Of a stretch of DNA of 64,000 bases, positions 44,970 through 53,910 are shown one piece after another; position 1 is the first letter of the stretch, and each line of letters begins with the position of its first letter. The stretch is taken from assembly GCF_050859025.1 (NCBI RefSeq), contig NZ_CP138200.1, positions 2,294,001 to 2,358,000 on the forward strand. Reading direction: 5' to 3'. The notes under the pieces were generated by a model. That model saw only the letters and a program-made list of their open reading frames with translations, ran no database searches and had not been told where the DNA came from. The position numbers and the translations under genes are program-made. This DNA comes from Wukongibacter sp050859025 (GTDB lineage: Bacteria > Bacillota > Clostridia > Peptostreptococcales > Caminicellaceae).

Positions 44970-45233
44970 ATGGAAGATAAAGCTTTTGAATTACTTACTA
45001 AAATGTATAGTGAAATGCAGAGTGGTTTTAAAGAAGTTCGTCAAGATATTAGTGATATAAAACAAGATATTGTTAGATTAGAAAATAAAATGGACGAGAA
45101 CCATAAAGCCCTTTATGATGGATATAAACAAAATAGTGAATCAATAACTGAAATTAGAGCAGATATAAAAGAATTGAAATCTAAAGTTGAAAATCAAGAG
45201 ATACAATTACATGTAATTAGAGGTGGTAAATAA
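44970..45233 (+). CDS. Small coiled-coil protein, type A (second copy)
   Basis: An 87-residue paralogue of 43024, MEDKAFELLTKMYSEMQSGF..., with the same leader region and AAGGAG ribosome binding site. One internal 11-residue block is changed (VRQDISDIKQDIVRLE). It lies inside the duplicated unit. Confidence 0.75.
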   Translation: MEDKAFELLTKMYSEMQSGFKEVRQDISDIKQDIVRLENKMDENHKALYDGYKQNSESITEIRADIKELKSKVENQEIQLHVIRGGK

Positions 45234-45310
45234 ACCTTTAACTATTTTGTCTTTTCTTTATGGAAGGCAATTTTTTTATGTGTAAATGCAGAAAAAATGT
45301 AAACAGATAT

Positions 45311-45342
45311 GTCAAGGGAACAGAGTTGATGACATCATAAAC
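45311..45342. repeat. GGGACGGAG repeat, diverged partial copy
   Basis: ATGTCAAGGGAACAGAGTTG then ATGACATCATAAACC. It is equivalent to 44241 and begins the second unit of the tandem duplication. Confidence 0.55.
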
Positions 45343-45486
45343 CTTTAAAATGAGAGGTTCGTTTCCTATTTTTGAGTAATTTGTGTTTCTTGATTTAGCA
45401 TATTTTCAAATGTATAAATATTAGACAAAATGTAGCTAGAAAGTAATGTTAGCTTATGATAAAATTAGTTTAAGGGGTTGATAGCT

Positions 45487-45774
45487 TTGGAAGATAAAAC
45501 TTTTGAATTACTTGAAAAAATGTATGGTGAAATGCAGAGTGGTTTCAATAGACTGGATAAGAAAATAGAGCAGGAGGTTGCTAGGTTAGATAGAAAAATA
45601 GAGCAAGAAACTGCTAAGATAGAGAATAAGATTGATGAGAACCACAAGGCTCTTTATGATAGATATAAACAGAGTATAGAAGGAATAAATGGGCTTAAAA
45701 GGGATATTAAAGAATTAAAAGGTAAGGTTGAAAATCAAGAAATAGAATTACGTGTAATTAAAGGCGGTAAATAA
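45487..45774 (+). CDS. Small coiled-coil protein, type B (second copy)
   Basis: A 95-residue near-duplicate of 44422 (changes G to R and W to G in DGYKQSIEGINWL). It starts at TTG after AAGGGG. The offset of 1065 bp from the first copy includes the upstream region, which is also nearly identical. Confidence 0.75.
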   Translation: MEDKTFELLEKMYGEMQSGFNRLDKKIEQEVARLDRKIEQETAKIENKIDENHKALYDRYKQSIEGINGLKRDIKELKGKVENQEIELRVIKGGK

Positions 45775-45863
45775 AGTCTGATAGGATATTTTGTCTTTCT
45801 GATTGGAAGGCAATTTTTTATGTGTAAATGCAGAAAAAATGTAAAAAAATATGTGAAGAAACA

Positions 45864-45938
45864 TGTCAAGGGGACGGAGTTGATGACGTTATTTCAAGAC
45901 TTTAGATAAGGATGTCAATTAACCTTGTCCCTTGACAT
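45864..45938. repeat. GGGACGGAG hairpin repeat, full copy
   Basis: TGTCAAGGGGACGGAGTTGA at the left and ACCTTGTCCCTTGACA at the right, with inner GATGTCAATTAA. It closes the coiled-coil cluster. The rest of 45775-46216 shows no gene. Confidence 0.8.
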
Positions 45939-46216
45939 TTCATTTCTCTAAATTTTACTTTATCGATTTTAACTATTCTATATACTGCAATATCATTAAT
46001 GCCCGAACTAGGGGATATATTACAGTACCATATTTGATTGTCTTTTTATCACCATTTAGCTTAAATTTGCTAGCTACAAATATCATATAATATTATAAAA
46101 CTAAAAAGACTGTTATAAATATTAATGATAATTCATAGAATTATTAATGGTTAAAGGTAAGATAATAATAGAATATAATAACAGATTAGAAGTTTGCTAA
46201 AAGTCAAAAAAGGGTA

Positions 46217-46247
46217 TAAAAAAACTAGGTTGTAAAAACCTAGTTTT
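46217..46247 (-). terminator. Terminator of tRNA-Leu(CAA)
   Basis: On the minus strand, AAAACTAGGTTTTTACAACC then TAGTTTTTTT. The same hairpin accompanies both tRNA fragments at 39409 and 36700. Confidence 0.85.
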
Positions 46248-46252
46248 AGCAA

Positions 46253-46339
<87 letters not shown>

Positions 46340-46487
46340 TAGTGACAAATAATATCTTACCATAAATTTTAAGCCTATGCAAGACATTTTTAATTATTTT
46401 GATAAAAAATATATGTCGAACTATGTTGTAGGGCCATATTATGTATGTTATACTTGAATTATGAAAAATAATTAGGGTGGTGACAAA

Positions 46488-47444
46488 ATGGATCCAGTCA
46501 CTCATGGGGTGATTGGGCTAGCGATTTCTGCCTTTAGCGGAGATCCCGTTAGTTTGAGTAACCCTGTCAGCATTGGATGTGCTATAGGTGCTATGGCACC
46601 AGATGTAGATGTAATAGTTAGAATTTTCAAGGATGATTTTCACTATTTGAGACATCACAGAGGATTTTCTCATTCATTACCATCATTATTGGCTCTAGCA
46701 GGTATTATTACCTTGGGAGTAGGAAAGTTTTTTGGAGATGTGAATTATCTAAATCTTTTTATTTGGACCTTTATAGGGGCATTTTCTCACACGTTCTTTG
46801 ACATGCTGAATTCCTATGGGGCTAAACTACTGGCACCATTTACTTCCAAGAAGTTTAAAGCCAATCTATTGATGTTATATGATCCTGTTATATCAATACT
46901 TTGTTTGACACTCATATTCAAGAGACATATTAGCAATGTATTTTTAACAACTAATTTCTTGATTTTTATTACATATCTTGCTGCTAGATATGGGATGAGA
47001 AGAAGGGCTGAGAGAATTGTAGAAAAGAATTATTGCAGTGGATATAAGCTTAACAAAGTGAATATCTTGCCTTCGCTAATGGCCTTTCACAAATGGGACT
47101 TTGTAGTTGATACAAATAGCCATAGCTTGGTTGGACAGGTAAACATCATAAATGGTAAGGTTTCCGTAAGGAGAAAGTTTAAGAAACCAAAGAGTGAAAT
47201 AATAGAGCTCTTTAATAATACTAATGTAGGAAAGTACTTCAGTGATTTTTCACCAATATTTCATATTTCGCAGATTGAGGATCAAAATAATCTAATTTTA
47301 AAGTCCATAGACTTGAGATACTATTTAAAAAATAATTTTATGCATCATGCTACGGTTGTTTATGATAAGGAACTGAATCTTGTTGAATCCTTCTTCCAAC
47401 CGTATGATGTAAATAAGTATATTCCAATAGCTGAAGAAATTTAA
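46488..47444 (+). CDS. YdjM/DUF457-family membrane-bound metal-dependent hydrolase
   Basis: A 318-residue inner-membrane protein. MDPVTHGVIGLAISAF, GAMAPDVDVIVRIF, LRHHRGFSHSLP and SHTFFDMLNSYG carry the His/Asp residues that define the YdjM/YfhO-like metal-dependent hydrolase family. A soluble C-terminal domain of about 130 residues follows. Biochemical function is not established. The ATG follows GGTGGTGA. It is divergent from tRNA-Leu. Confidence 0.88.
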   Translation: MDPVTHGVIGLAISAFSGDPVSLSNPVSIGCAIGAMAPDVDVIVRIFKDDFHYLRHHRGFSHSLPSLLALAGIITLGVGKFFGDVNYLNLFIWTFIGAFSHTFFDMLNSYGAKLLAPFTSKKFKANLLMLYDPVISILCLTLIFKRHISNVFLTTNFLIFITYLAARYGMRRRAERIVEKNYCSGYKLNKVNILPSLMAFHKWDFVVDTNSHSLVGQVNIINGKVSVRRKFKKPKSEIIELFNNTNVGKYFSDFSPIFHISQIEDQNNLILKSIDLRYYLKNNFMHHATVVYDKELNLVESFFQPYDVNKYIPIAEEI

Positions 47445-47449
47445 ACTAT

Positions 47450-47478
47450 AAATCACCTGTAGCTTACAGGTGATTTTT
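47450..47478 (+). terminator. Rho-independent terminator
   Basis: AATCACCTGT-agctt-ACAGGTGATT, then TTTGA. Confidence 0.8.
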
Positions 47479-47574
47479 GATGCAATTTTTTTTTAGAGCT
47501 ATAGCAATAAATTTGAATGGAATATTAGAGGTTAGTAAAAATTAAAAATAATAAAGGATTTTTTTTGAAATTCG

Positions 47575-47600
47575 GGAACTAAATTATATATATCTACGTC
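47575..47600 (+). promoter_or_regulatory. ECF-type (sigma-W-like) promoter
   Basis: GGAAC, 17 bases, CGTC, as in extracytoplasmic-function promoters (AAC -35 core, CGT -10 core). It lies 150 bases before the ECF sigma gene, suggesting autoregulation. Confidence 0.65.
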
Positions 47601-47749
47601 TAAAATATGATAGAGATAAATACTCGCTTAAATTATATAGGTTAAAAGGGGGCTTATAGGACTCAAGAGAATAAAACCTATTTGCCTTTGATATTAAAAT
47701 ACTATGTACTTAGAGCGATTATTTTGATGCATGGAAAGGAGTGAGGAAA

Positions 47750-48337
47750 GTGTCTGATCTAGAAAAAATCTTAATAGAGAAAAGCATAAATGGAGATATA
47801 GAAAGCTTTGAAAAACTTATTGAGAAATATCAGGTCGTAGCCTTTAATATTGCCTTTCGGATGATAGGGAATAAAGAAGATGCAAGTGATATGGCACAGG
47901 AGGCATTGATTAAGGTTTTTAGGTCGTTAAAGGGTTTTAGGGGAGACTCAAGTTTTTCGACATGGTTTTATAGGATAGTTACTAACAAGTGTATTGATGC
48001 TATAAGGAAAATGAAGAAGGTTAAAACTATTTCATTAGATAAAGAATTTGAAGGAGAAAATGGGAATTATAATATTGAGATAGCCGATAATAAGTACTTG
48101 CCTGATAAATTATATGAAGTTAAGGAAAAGAAGGAACTGGTGCAGACGGCACTGAAAAGAGTACCCGAAAAATATAGGACTGTATTGGTTTTAAGGGATA
48201 TTCAAAGCTTTACATATGAAGAAATATCAGAAATCGCTAATATGCCTTTGGGTACAGTAAAATCAAGGATTAGTAGAGGACGATCATTATTAAAGGAAAT
48301 ATTAATAAAAGAAACGGAACTTTTTCTAGAAAATTAA
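47750..48337 (+). CDS. ECF-family RNA polymerase sigma factor
   Basis: A 195-residue sigma-70 family protein with only regions 2 and 4. Region 2 reads FNIAFRMIGNKEDASDMAQEALIKVFRSLKGFRGDSSFSTWFYRI, and region 4 VPEKYRTVLVLRDIQSFTYEEISEIANMPLGTVKSRISRGR. The GTG at 47750 follows AAAGGAG; the GTG at 47741 overlaps that site. It forms an operon with its zinc-finger anti-sigma partner and is probably autoregulated. Confidence 0.94.
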   Translation: MSDLEKILIEKSINGDIESFEKLIEKYQVVAFNIAFRMIGNKEDASDMAQEALIKVFRSLKGFRGDSSFSTWFYRIVTNKCIDAIRKMKKVKTISLDKEFEGENGNYNIEIADNKYLPDKLYEVKEKKELVQTALKRVPEKYRTVLVLRDIQSFTYEEISEIANMPLGTVKSRISRGRSLLKEILIKETELFLEN

Positions 48338-48364
48338 GTCTAATAAAATGAGAGGAGGGATAAT

Positions 48365-49531
48365 ATGAGATGCGAAGAAGTTAGAGACTTTTTATCACTT
48401 TATATAGATAATGAATTAGATGATAAAGAAATAGCAGAAATAGAAAAGCATTTACAAAGCTGCGAAGAATGCAATAGAGAATATGAAGATCTATTAACTA
48501 TACAGAAATTATTGTCAGAAACTCCACAGATTGAGCTGCCACATAATTTTAAAGCAGAGCTGCATCAAAAGCTTGTTGAATGTGTTTCAGAAGAAAAGCT
48601 CGTATCTAAGGATGAAAAAGAGGTTATTAATCTTAAGGAAAGAGTTAATAAGAATTCAAATAGAAAGAAGAAATTTAATTGGAAGATATTATCTGGTATT
48701 GCTGCGGCGTTATTTTTGACTGTAGTATCGGCATCATTAATTAATAATGATTTTGGAACGAAGGACATGGCTGAAAGTGAAATGAAACAGGCTGCTCCAA
48801 GGGATAACATGTTATTCGAAATGGCTAAGGAAGAAGCAAGGGACTCTGAAGAAATTGCTAAAAAGGCTCCAATGGAAGATATTAAAGTAGAAGAGAATCA
48901 AATAGGACTTGCTAAAGAGCCGTCAACCTATGAAATGGCAGAAGCTCCAGGAGCTGGCAAAAGGAATGGAGTAGCACAAAGTAAATTTACAGCTGAAAAA
49001 GCTGATAATATAGATGGTAAGGTAATACTAAGTGGATATCTACACCTAGAGGTTGAGCAGCAAAAGGCAGCCTATGAAAGTATCGAGGCTTTAGCTGTTG
49101 ATAGAGGTGGATATGTAGAAGGCTCTGATGAAGCAAAGAGTGCAGCTGAAGATGAATCTGACAAATCATCAAAGATGAGTAAATTAGTTGTTAGAGTTCC
49201 TCGAATTAGTTTTAAGGATATCTATAATGAGATAGCGGGCATAGGGAAGGTAATTGACCAAAATGAAAATGCTCAGGATGTTACTAATTTATACAATGGT
49301 GCTGCTAATAGACTGGCGGAGCTAGAACAACAGGATAGTGAGCTCAAAGACGGTGTAGATGTCAAAGAAACTGATGAGAACTATGCAGGTATTCAAAAGG
49401 AATCGTCTAAGATTCAGGAAGAAGTTAATGATCTAAGGTCTAGGATTGAGAGTTGGGATGATCTAGTGGAACTATCAGTGATTGATATTACTCTAGAGGA
49501 GGCGGATTTGGATACCGAAGTACAAAATTAG
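48365..49531 (+). CDS. Anti-sigma factor with zinc-finger and extracytoplasmic DUF4349-like domain
   Basis: A 388-residue membrane protein. The N-terminal ZAS-type anti-sigma domain has His29-x3-Cys33-x2-Cys36. One membrane segment lies near residues 105-128 (WKILSGIAAALFLTVVSASL). The extracytoplasmic part includes a charged linker and a DUF4349-like domain (VILSGYLHLEVEQQKAAYES...LVVRVPRISFKDIYNEI). It sequesters the upstream sigma factor, with DUF4349 a plausible sensor. The ATG follows GAGAGGAGGG. Confidence 0.9.
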   Translation: MRCEEVRDFLSLYIDNELDDKEIAEIEKHLQSCEECNREYEDLLTIQKLLSETPQIELPHNFKAELHQKLVECVSEEKLVSKDEKEVINLKERVNKNSNRKKKFNWKILSGIAAALFLTVVSASLINNDFGTKDMAESEMKQAAPRDNMLFEMAKEEARDSEEIAKKAPMEDIKVEENQIGLAKEPSTYEMAEAPGAGKRNGVAQSKFTAEKADNIDGKVILSGYLHLEVEQQKAAYESIEALAVDRGGYVEGSDEAKSAAEDESDKSSKMSKLVVRVPRISFKDIYNEIAGIGKVIDQNENAQDVTNLYNGAANRLAELEQQDSELKDGVDVKETDENYAGIQKESSKIQEEVNDLRSRIESWDDLVELSVIDITLEEADLDTEVQN

Positions 49532-49592
49532 GACTAATCAAAGGAGTTTCTTTACTTAGGAGTATATAAATATAATGGGAGGTTGATTAGTT

Positions 49593-50348
49593 ATGAAAAA
49601 AATGATTTATTTGTTATTGATTCCAGTTCTAATTGCAGGCCTGTTTGCACTGGATAGTATGGACATTTTTAGTGGAAAGGCAGAAGCAAGTGTACAGTCT
49701 GGAATAGAGGGCAATATAGTAACTGTTAATGGTGAGGGTACTGTGAAGGTTAAACCGGATATTGCTTATATAAATGTTGGTGTAGAGATATTTGATACTG
49801 ACGCTAAGAAGGCTCAGGATGATAATGCAAAGCTTATGGATGAAGTCTTAAATAGCATCAAGAAAAGTGGTATTAAAGATGAGGATATTAAGACTATTTC
49901 ATATAATATTTATAAGTCTACAAAATATGAGCCTGCAAGCTTTGGTAATAAGGAAAATAGAGTAGAAGGATATTATTCAAGAAACATTGTAGAGGTTACA
50001 ATAAGAGATATTGAAGCTGTTGGAAAAATTGCAGATTTAGCTGGAGATTCTGGAGCAAATATAATAAGTAATATTAGATTTGGAATAAATGATGAAGATA
50101 AGTATTACGAAGAAGCCTTAAAGCTTGCTATGGAAAGTGCTAAAGGTAAGGCAGAAGCTCTTTTAAGCACTTTTGGAGCAAAGGCAGATAAACCATATAG
50201 AATATATGAAAATAGTAATGGAGCACCAATTATCTATAGAGACAGTGCTATGCTTAAAAATTCTATGGCAGCTGAAGGCTATGATACTCCAGTGGAATCA
50301 GGGGAACTTGAAGTAACTGCAAGACTTTCAGTTGAATATAAATACTAA
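49593..50348 (+). CDS. SIMPL-domain (DUF541/YggE-like) exported protein
   Basis: A 251-residue exported protein: signal/anchor MKKMIYLLLIPVLIAGLFAL, then VNGEGTVKVKPDIAYINVGVE, KTISYNIYK and VEVTIRDIEAVGKIADLAGDSGANIISNIRFG, the SIMPL domain. Such proteins are periplasmic or surface-associated with stress-linked roles. It lies 61 bases after the anti-sigma gene and is likely part of the same envelope-stress unit. The ATG follows GGGAGGT. Confidence 0.9.
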   Translation: MKKMIYLLLIPVLIAGLFALDSMDIFSGKAEASVQSGIEGNIVTVNGEGTVKVKPDIAYINVGVEIFDTDAKKAQDDNAKLMDEVLNSIKKSGIKDEDIKTISYNIYKSTKYEPASFGNKENRVEGYYSRNIVEVTIRDIEAVGKIADLAGDSGANIISNIRFGINDEDKYYEEALKLAMESAKGKAEALLSTFGAKADKPYRIYENSNGAPIIYRDSAMLKNSMAAEGYDTPVESGELEVTARLSVEYKY

Positions 50349-50371
50349 ATAGATTATTAATAACCAGTTTC

Positions 50372-50407
50372 AACGAAAGGAAGAAAGTATTCCTTTCGTT
50401 TTTTTGT
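50372..50407 (+). terminator. Rho-independent terminator after SIMPL gene
   Basis: AACGAAAGGA-agaaagta-TTCCTTTCGTT followed by TTTTTG. Confidence 0.93.
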
Positions 50408-50444
50408 TCTCGCTAAAAGGAGGATTTTAGTATAGAATTACGAA

Positions 50445-50512
50445 TATAGAGTTCATATAGTAAAACTTAATTTGTTCCTATACAAATTAAGTTTTACTAT
50501 ATGAACTCTATA
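50445..50512. repeat. Interspersed palindromic repeat, copy 8 (short perfect palindrome)
   Basis: Two perfectly complementary 31-base arms (50445-50475 and 50482-50512) flank the loop TCCTAT. The ends are TATAGAGTTC and GAACTCTATA. The centre of the longer copies is missing. It lies between the terminator and polA. Confidence 0.92.
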
Positions 50513-50598
50513 CATAAAAAACTTTAACTTATATGGACTTCATAATTTTTAATATTATTGATAAAATACTAATATGGAAGTTTTAAGGAGATGATAAT

Positions 50599-53289
50599 TT
50601 GAAAAAGAGATTGGTAATAATTGATGGAAATAGCCTTATAAATAGAGCTTTTTATGCTTTACCGGATTTGATAACTAAGGAAGGTATACATACTAATGGA
50701 GTTTTTGGTTTTGTAAAGATGATTAACAAGATCCAAGAAGAGTACAAGCCTGAGTACTTAAGTGTTGCATTTGATCTAAAGGCACCAACCTTTAGACACC
50801 TTGAATATAAGGAGTACAAGGGTCATAGGAAGAAGATGCCTAGTGAATTAGCTCAGCAAATGCCTATTCTAAAGGATGTGCTTGATGCATATAAAATACA
50901 TAGAACGGAGCTAGAAGGTTTTGAAGCCGATGACTTAATAGGTACTATTGCCAAAATGTCTGCGGAAAAGGATTTTGAAGTTATAATAGTTACTGGAGAT
51001 AAGGATGCTCTACAGCTTGTATCTCCTAACATAACAGTCATGATTACTAGAAAGGGGATTTCTAATCTAGAGGTTTATGATAGAGAAATGGTTAAGGAAA
51101 AGTTTGGGGTTACTCCAGAGCAAATCATTGATTTTAAAGGTCTAGTAGGAGATAAATCCGATAACATACCTGGAGTACCTAGTATTGGAGAAAAAACTGC
51201 TGCTAAGCTATTGAATGAGTTTAATACCATAGAAGAATTAATAATGAATTCTGATAATATTTCTAGCAAAAGAATCAAGGAAAAGATTCAGGAAAACACA
51301 GAGGTTGCAATGCTTAGCAAGAGACTGGCAACAATTAAAATTGATATACCACTAGACCTTGACTTAGAAGAGCTTAAGATATTAGATCCTGATATTGATA
51401 GGTTAATGGAGTTGTTTAAAAAATATGAGTTCACTAGTCTAATTAAGAGCCTAAGTATTCAGAGTGAAGGTAAAGTTAATGACGAAGTAGATGGAGAGGG
51501 AATAGATACAAAAGGAATTGATGTAGAGATAATTGAGAGTGTTGATGGGATAAATAGGGTTATAGATGTGATAAGAAGTAAAAAAAGCTTTGCGTTTAAG
51601 ATTTTTAAGGAAGAAAATAATTTGAGAACTGATAATATTGTTGGTATTTCTATATGCATAGATTCAGATAATAACTATTACATAAATGTAAAGGAAAATG
51701 AAGAGCTATTAATGCTTCTTAGGGATGTATTTGAAGATAATGAAATTAATAAAATGGGGCATGGACTTAAAAAGGAAATTATATCTCTATTGAGATACGA
51801 TATTGATTTAAATGGTATAGAGTTTGATACCTTTATTGCAGCCTATTTGCTTAGACCATCTAGAAGTGATTATGATGTTTCTGATCTGGCAGCAGAATAT
51901 TTGGGAATAAAAATCAATAGTGAAGAAGAACTTCTTGGTAAGGGTAAGAAGGCTAAAGTATTTAGTGAACTTACTAAGGAAGAGCTTGCAAAATATGGAG
52001 GAGATTTTTGTAGTGTAGTGGTGGGTGTTAAGGAGCTTTTAACGAAGGAGCTAAATGAACTTGAATTAATCAATTTATTTGAACAAGTAGAGATGCCCCT
52101 TATCGAGGTACTTGCTAATCTTGAGTACGAAGGATTTAAGGCCGATAAGAGTGTTCTAGAAGAGTTAGATGTTGAATTAACGAGCAAAATTGAAGAGATA
52201 ACAAACCAAATTTATGGTCTTTCTGGTGAAGAGTTTAATATAAATTCGCCTAAGCAATTAGGTGTTATATTATTTGAAAAGCTAGGACTTCCTGTAATTA
52301 AAAAGACTAAGACTGGATATTCGACAAGCCATGATGTTTTAGAAAAGCTAATGAAAAGACACCCAATTATAGCCCTTCTAATAGAGTACAGACAGCTTGT
52401 TAAGTTGAAATCTACATATATAGATGGACTATTCAATATAATCAATCCTGTTACTGGTAAGATTCATTCTAGTTTTAATCAAACGGTCACTGTTACAGGT
52501 AGAATCAGTAGTACGGAGCCTAATTTACAAAATATACCAATAAAGCTAGAAGTGGGAAGAAGAATACGTAAGGTATTTATTTCTTCGGATGAAGAGCATT
52601 GCTTGATAGATGCTGATTATTCACAAATAGAATTAAGGGTTCTAGCCCATATGTCCAATGACGAAAATCTGATTAAGGCTTTTAAAGAGGACGAAGATAT
52701 ACACACCCTTACTGCATCTCAGGTTTTTAATGTTCCTATAGATCAGGTTACTTCTTTGGAAAGAAGTAGAGCAAAGGCAGTAAACTTTGGAATTGTTTAT
52801 GGAATAAGTGATTTTGGTTTATCAACTAATTTAAATATAACTAGAAAAGAAGCTAAAACCTATATAGATGAGTATTTAAAAAAATATAGTGGTGTTAAGG
52901 AATACATGGATAATGAAGTTAAAAAGGGCAAGGAAATGGGATATGTAACTACCATATTAAATAGAAGGAGATATATACCTGAGCTTAAATCGAAAAATTT
53001 TAATCTAAGGTCCTTTGGTGAAAGAACAGCTATGAATACTCCTATCCAAGGAAGTGCGGCGGATATTATAAAGATAGCCATGATAAAGGTTTTTAATGAG
53101 ATTAAGGAAAGAAAGTTAAGATCTAGACTGATTTTACAAGTTCACGATGAGCTTATCATTGATACCCATAGGGATGAGATTGATGAGGTAAAGAAATTGT
53201 TAAAGGAAAACATGGAAGATGCTATGAGGATAAATGTTCCATTAAAGGTTGACATGAATGTTGGCGATAATTGGTATGATACTAAGTAA
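50599..53289 (+). CDS. polA: DNA polymerase I
   Basis: An 896-residue repair and Okazaki-fragment polymerase. The N-terminal 5'-3' exonuclease domain has GFEADDLIGTIA, VTGDKDALQLV and GVPSIGEKTA. The central 3'-5' exonuclease-like domain has lost its catalytic acidic motif (AFKIFKEEN in place of F-D-x-E). The C-terminal polymerase domain has DADYSQIELRVLAH, RSRAKAVNFGIVYGIS and LQVHDELI. Proofreading is therefore probably absent, as in many Firmicutes. The TTG start follows AAGGAG by 8 bases. Confidence 0.97.
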   Translation: MKKRLVIIDGNSLINRAFYALPDLITKEGIHTNGVFGFVKMINKIQEEYKPEYLSVAFDLKAPTFRHLEYKEYKGHRKKMPSELAQQMPILKDVLDAYKIHRTELEGFEADDLIGTIAKMSAEKDFEVIIVTGDKDALQLVSPNITVMITRKGISNLEVYDREMVKEKFGVTPEQIIDFKGLVGDKSDNIPGVPSIGEKTAAKLLNEFNTIEELIMNSDNISSKRIKEKIQENTEVAMLSKRLATIKIDIPLDLDLEELKILDPDIDRLMELFKKYEFTSLIKSLSIQSEGKVNDEVDGEGIDTKGIDVEIIESVDGINRVIDVIRSKKSFAFKIFKEENNLRTDNIVGISICIDSDNNYYINVKENEELLMLLRDVFEDNEINKMGHGLKKEIISLLRYDIDLNGIEFDTFIAAYLLRPSRSDYDVSDLAAEYLGIKINSEEELLGKGKKAKVFSELTKEELAKYGGDFCSVVVGVKELLTKELNELELINLFEQVEMPLIEVLANLEYEGFKADKSVLEELDVELTSKIEEITNQIYGLSGEEFNINSPKQLGVILFEKLGLPVIKKTKTGYSTSHDVLEKLMKRHPIIALLIEYRQLVKLKSTYIDGLFNIINPVTGKIHSSFNQTVTVTGRISSTEPNLQNIPIKLEVGRRIRKVFISSDEEHCLIDADYSQIELRVLAHMSNDENLIKAFKEDEDIHTLTASQVFNVPIDQVTSLERSRAKAVNFGIVYGISDFGLSTNLNITRKEAKTYIDEYLKKYSGVKEYMDNEVKKGKEMGYVTTILNRRRYIPELKSKNFNLRSFGERTAMNTPIQGSAADIIKIAMIKVFNEIKERKLRSRLILQVHDELIIDTHRDEIDEVKKLLKENMEDAMRINVPLKVDMNVGDNWYDTK

Positions 53290-53307
53290 TGGTAAAAGGA
53301 GTATAAA

Positions 53308-53910
53308 ATGAAGGTAATAGGATTAACTGGAGGAATTGCTTCAGGCAAAAGTACTGTTTCAAACTATCTTAGGGAGCTTGGCGCAGTTATTATAGATGCA
53401 GATATTGTTGCAAGGGATATAGTAGAGAAGGGACAACCGGCCTTAGATGAAATTGTAGACTACTTTGGCAAGGAAGTTCTTAAGAATGATGGGACTCTTA
53501 ATAGAAAATATCTAGGAGCAATAGTTTTTAGTGACCCTGATAAACTTCAGGTTCTTAATAGTATTACTCATAAAAGAATAATTGAGAGAATAGAGGAAAA
53601 AGTTGATTATTATAGATGTGAAAGTAATTTAAAGGCTATATTTATTGATGCAGCTCTTTTAATAGAGAGAAAGGTGTATCTTATAACAGATGAAGTATGG
53701 CTAGTCACTGCCAGTAAAGAAATACAAATCGAAAGACTAATGCTTAGGGATAATCTATCCCTTAATGAGGCCATTGAGAGAATAGATTCTCAGATGTGTT
53801 TAGAACAAAAAAAGCAGCATACAGATGTTATATTAGATAATTCTAAGGATATTAATTTCCTGAAAGAGCAGATAAAGAGTGCATATAAAAGTGTTTGCGG
53901 AGGTGCCTAA
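53308..53910 (+). CDS. coaE: Dephospho-CoA kinase
   Basis: A 200-residue P-loop kinase for the last step of CoA biosynthesis. The Walker A is GLTGGIASGKSTVS, followed by GAVIIDADIVARDIV. It lies 18 bases after polA, a common clostridial and bacillar arrangement, and is probably co-transcribed with it. The ATG follows AAAAGGAG. Confidence 0.96.
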   Translation: MKVIGLTGGIASGKSTVSNYLRELGAVIIDADIVARDIVEKGQPALDEIVDYFGKEVLKNDGTLNRKYLGAIVFSDPDKLQVLNSITHKRIIERIEEKVDYYRCESNLKAIFIDAALLIERKVYLITDEVWLVTASKEIQIERLMLRDNLSLNEAIERIDSQMCLEQKKQHTDVILDNSKDINFLKEQIKSAYKSVCGGA

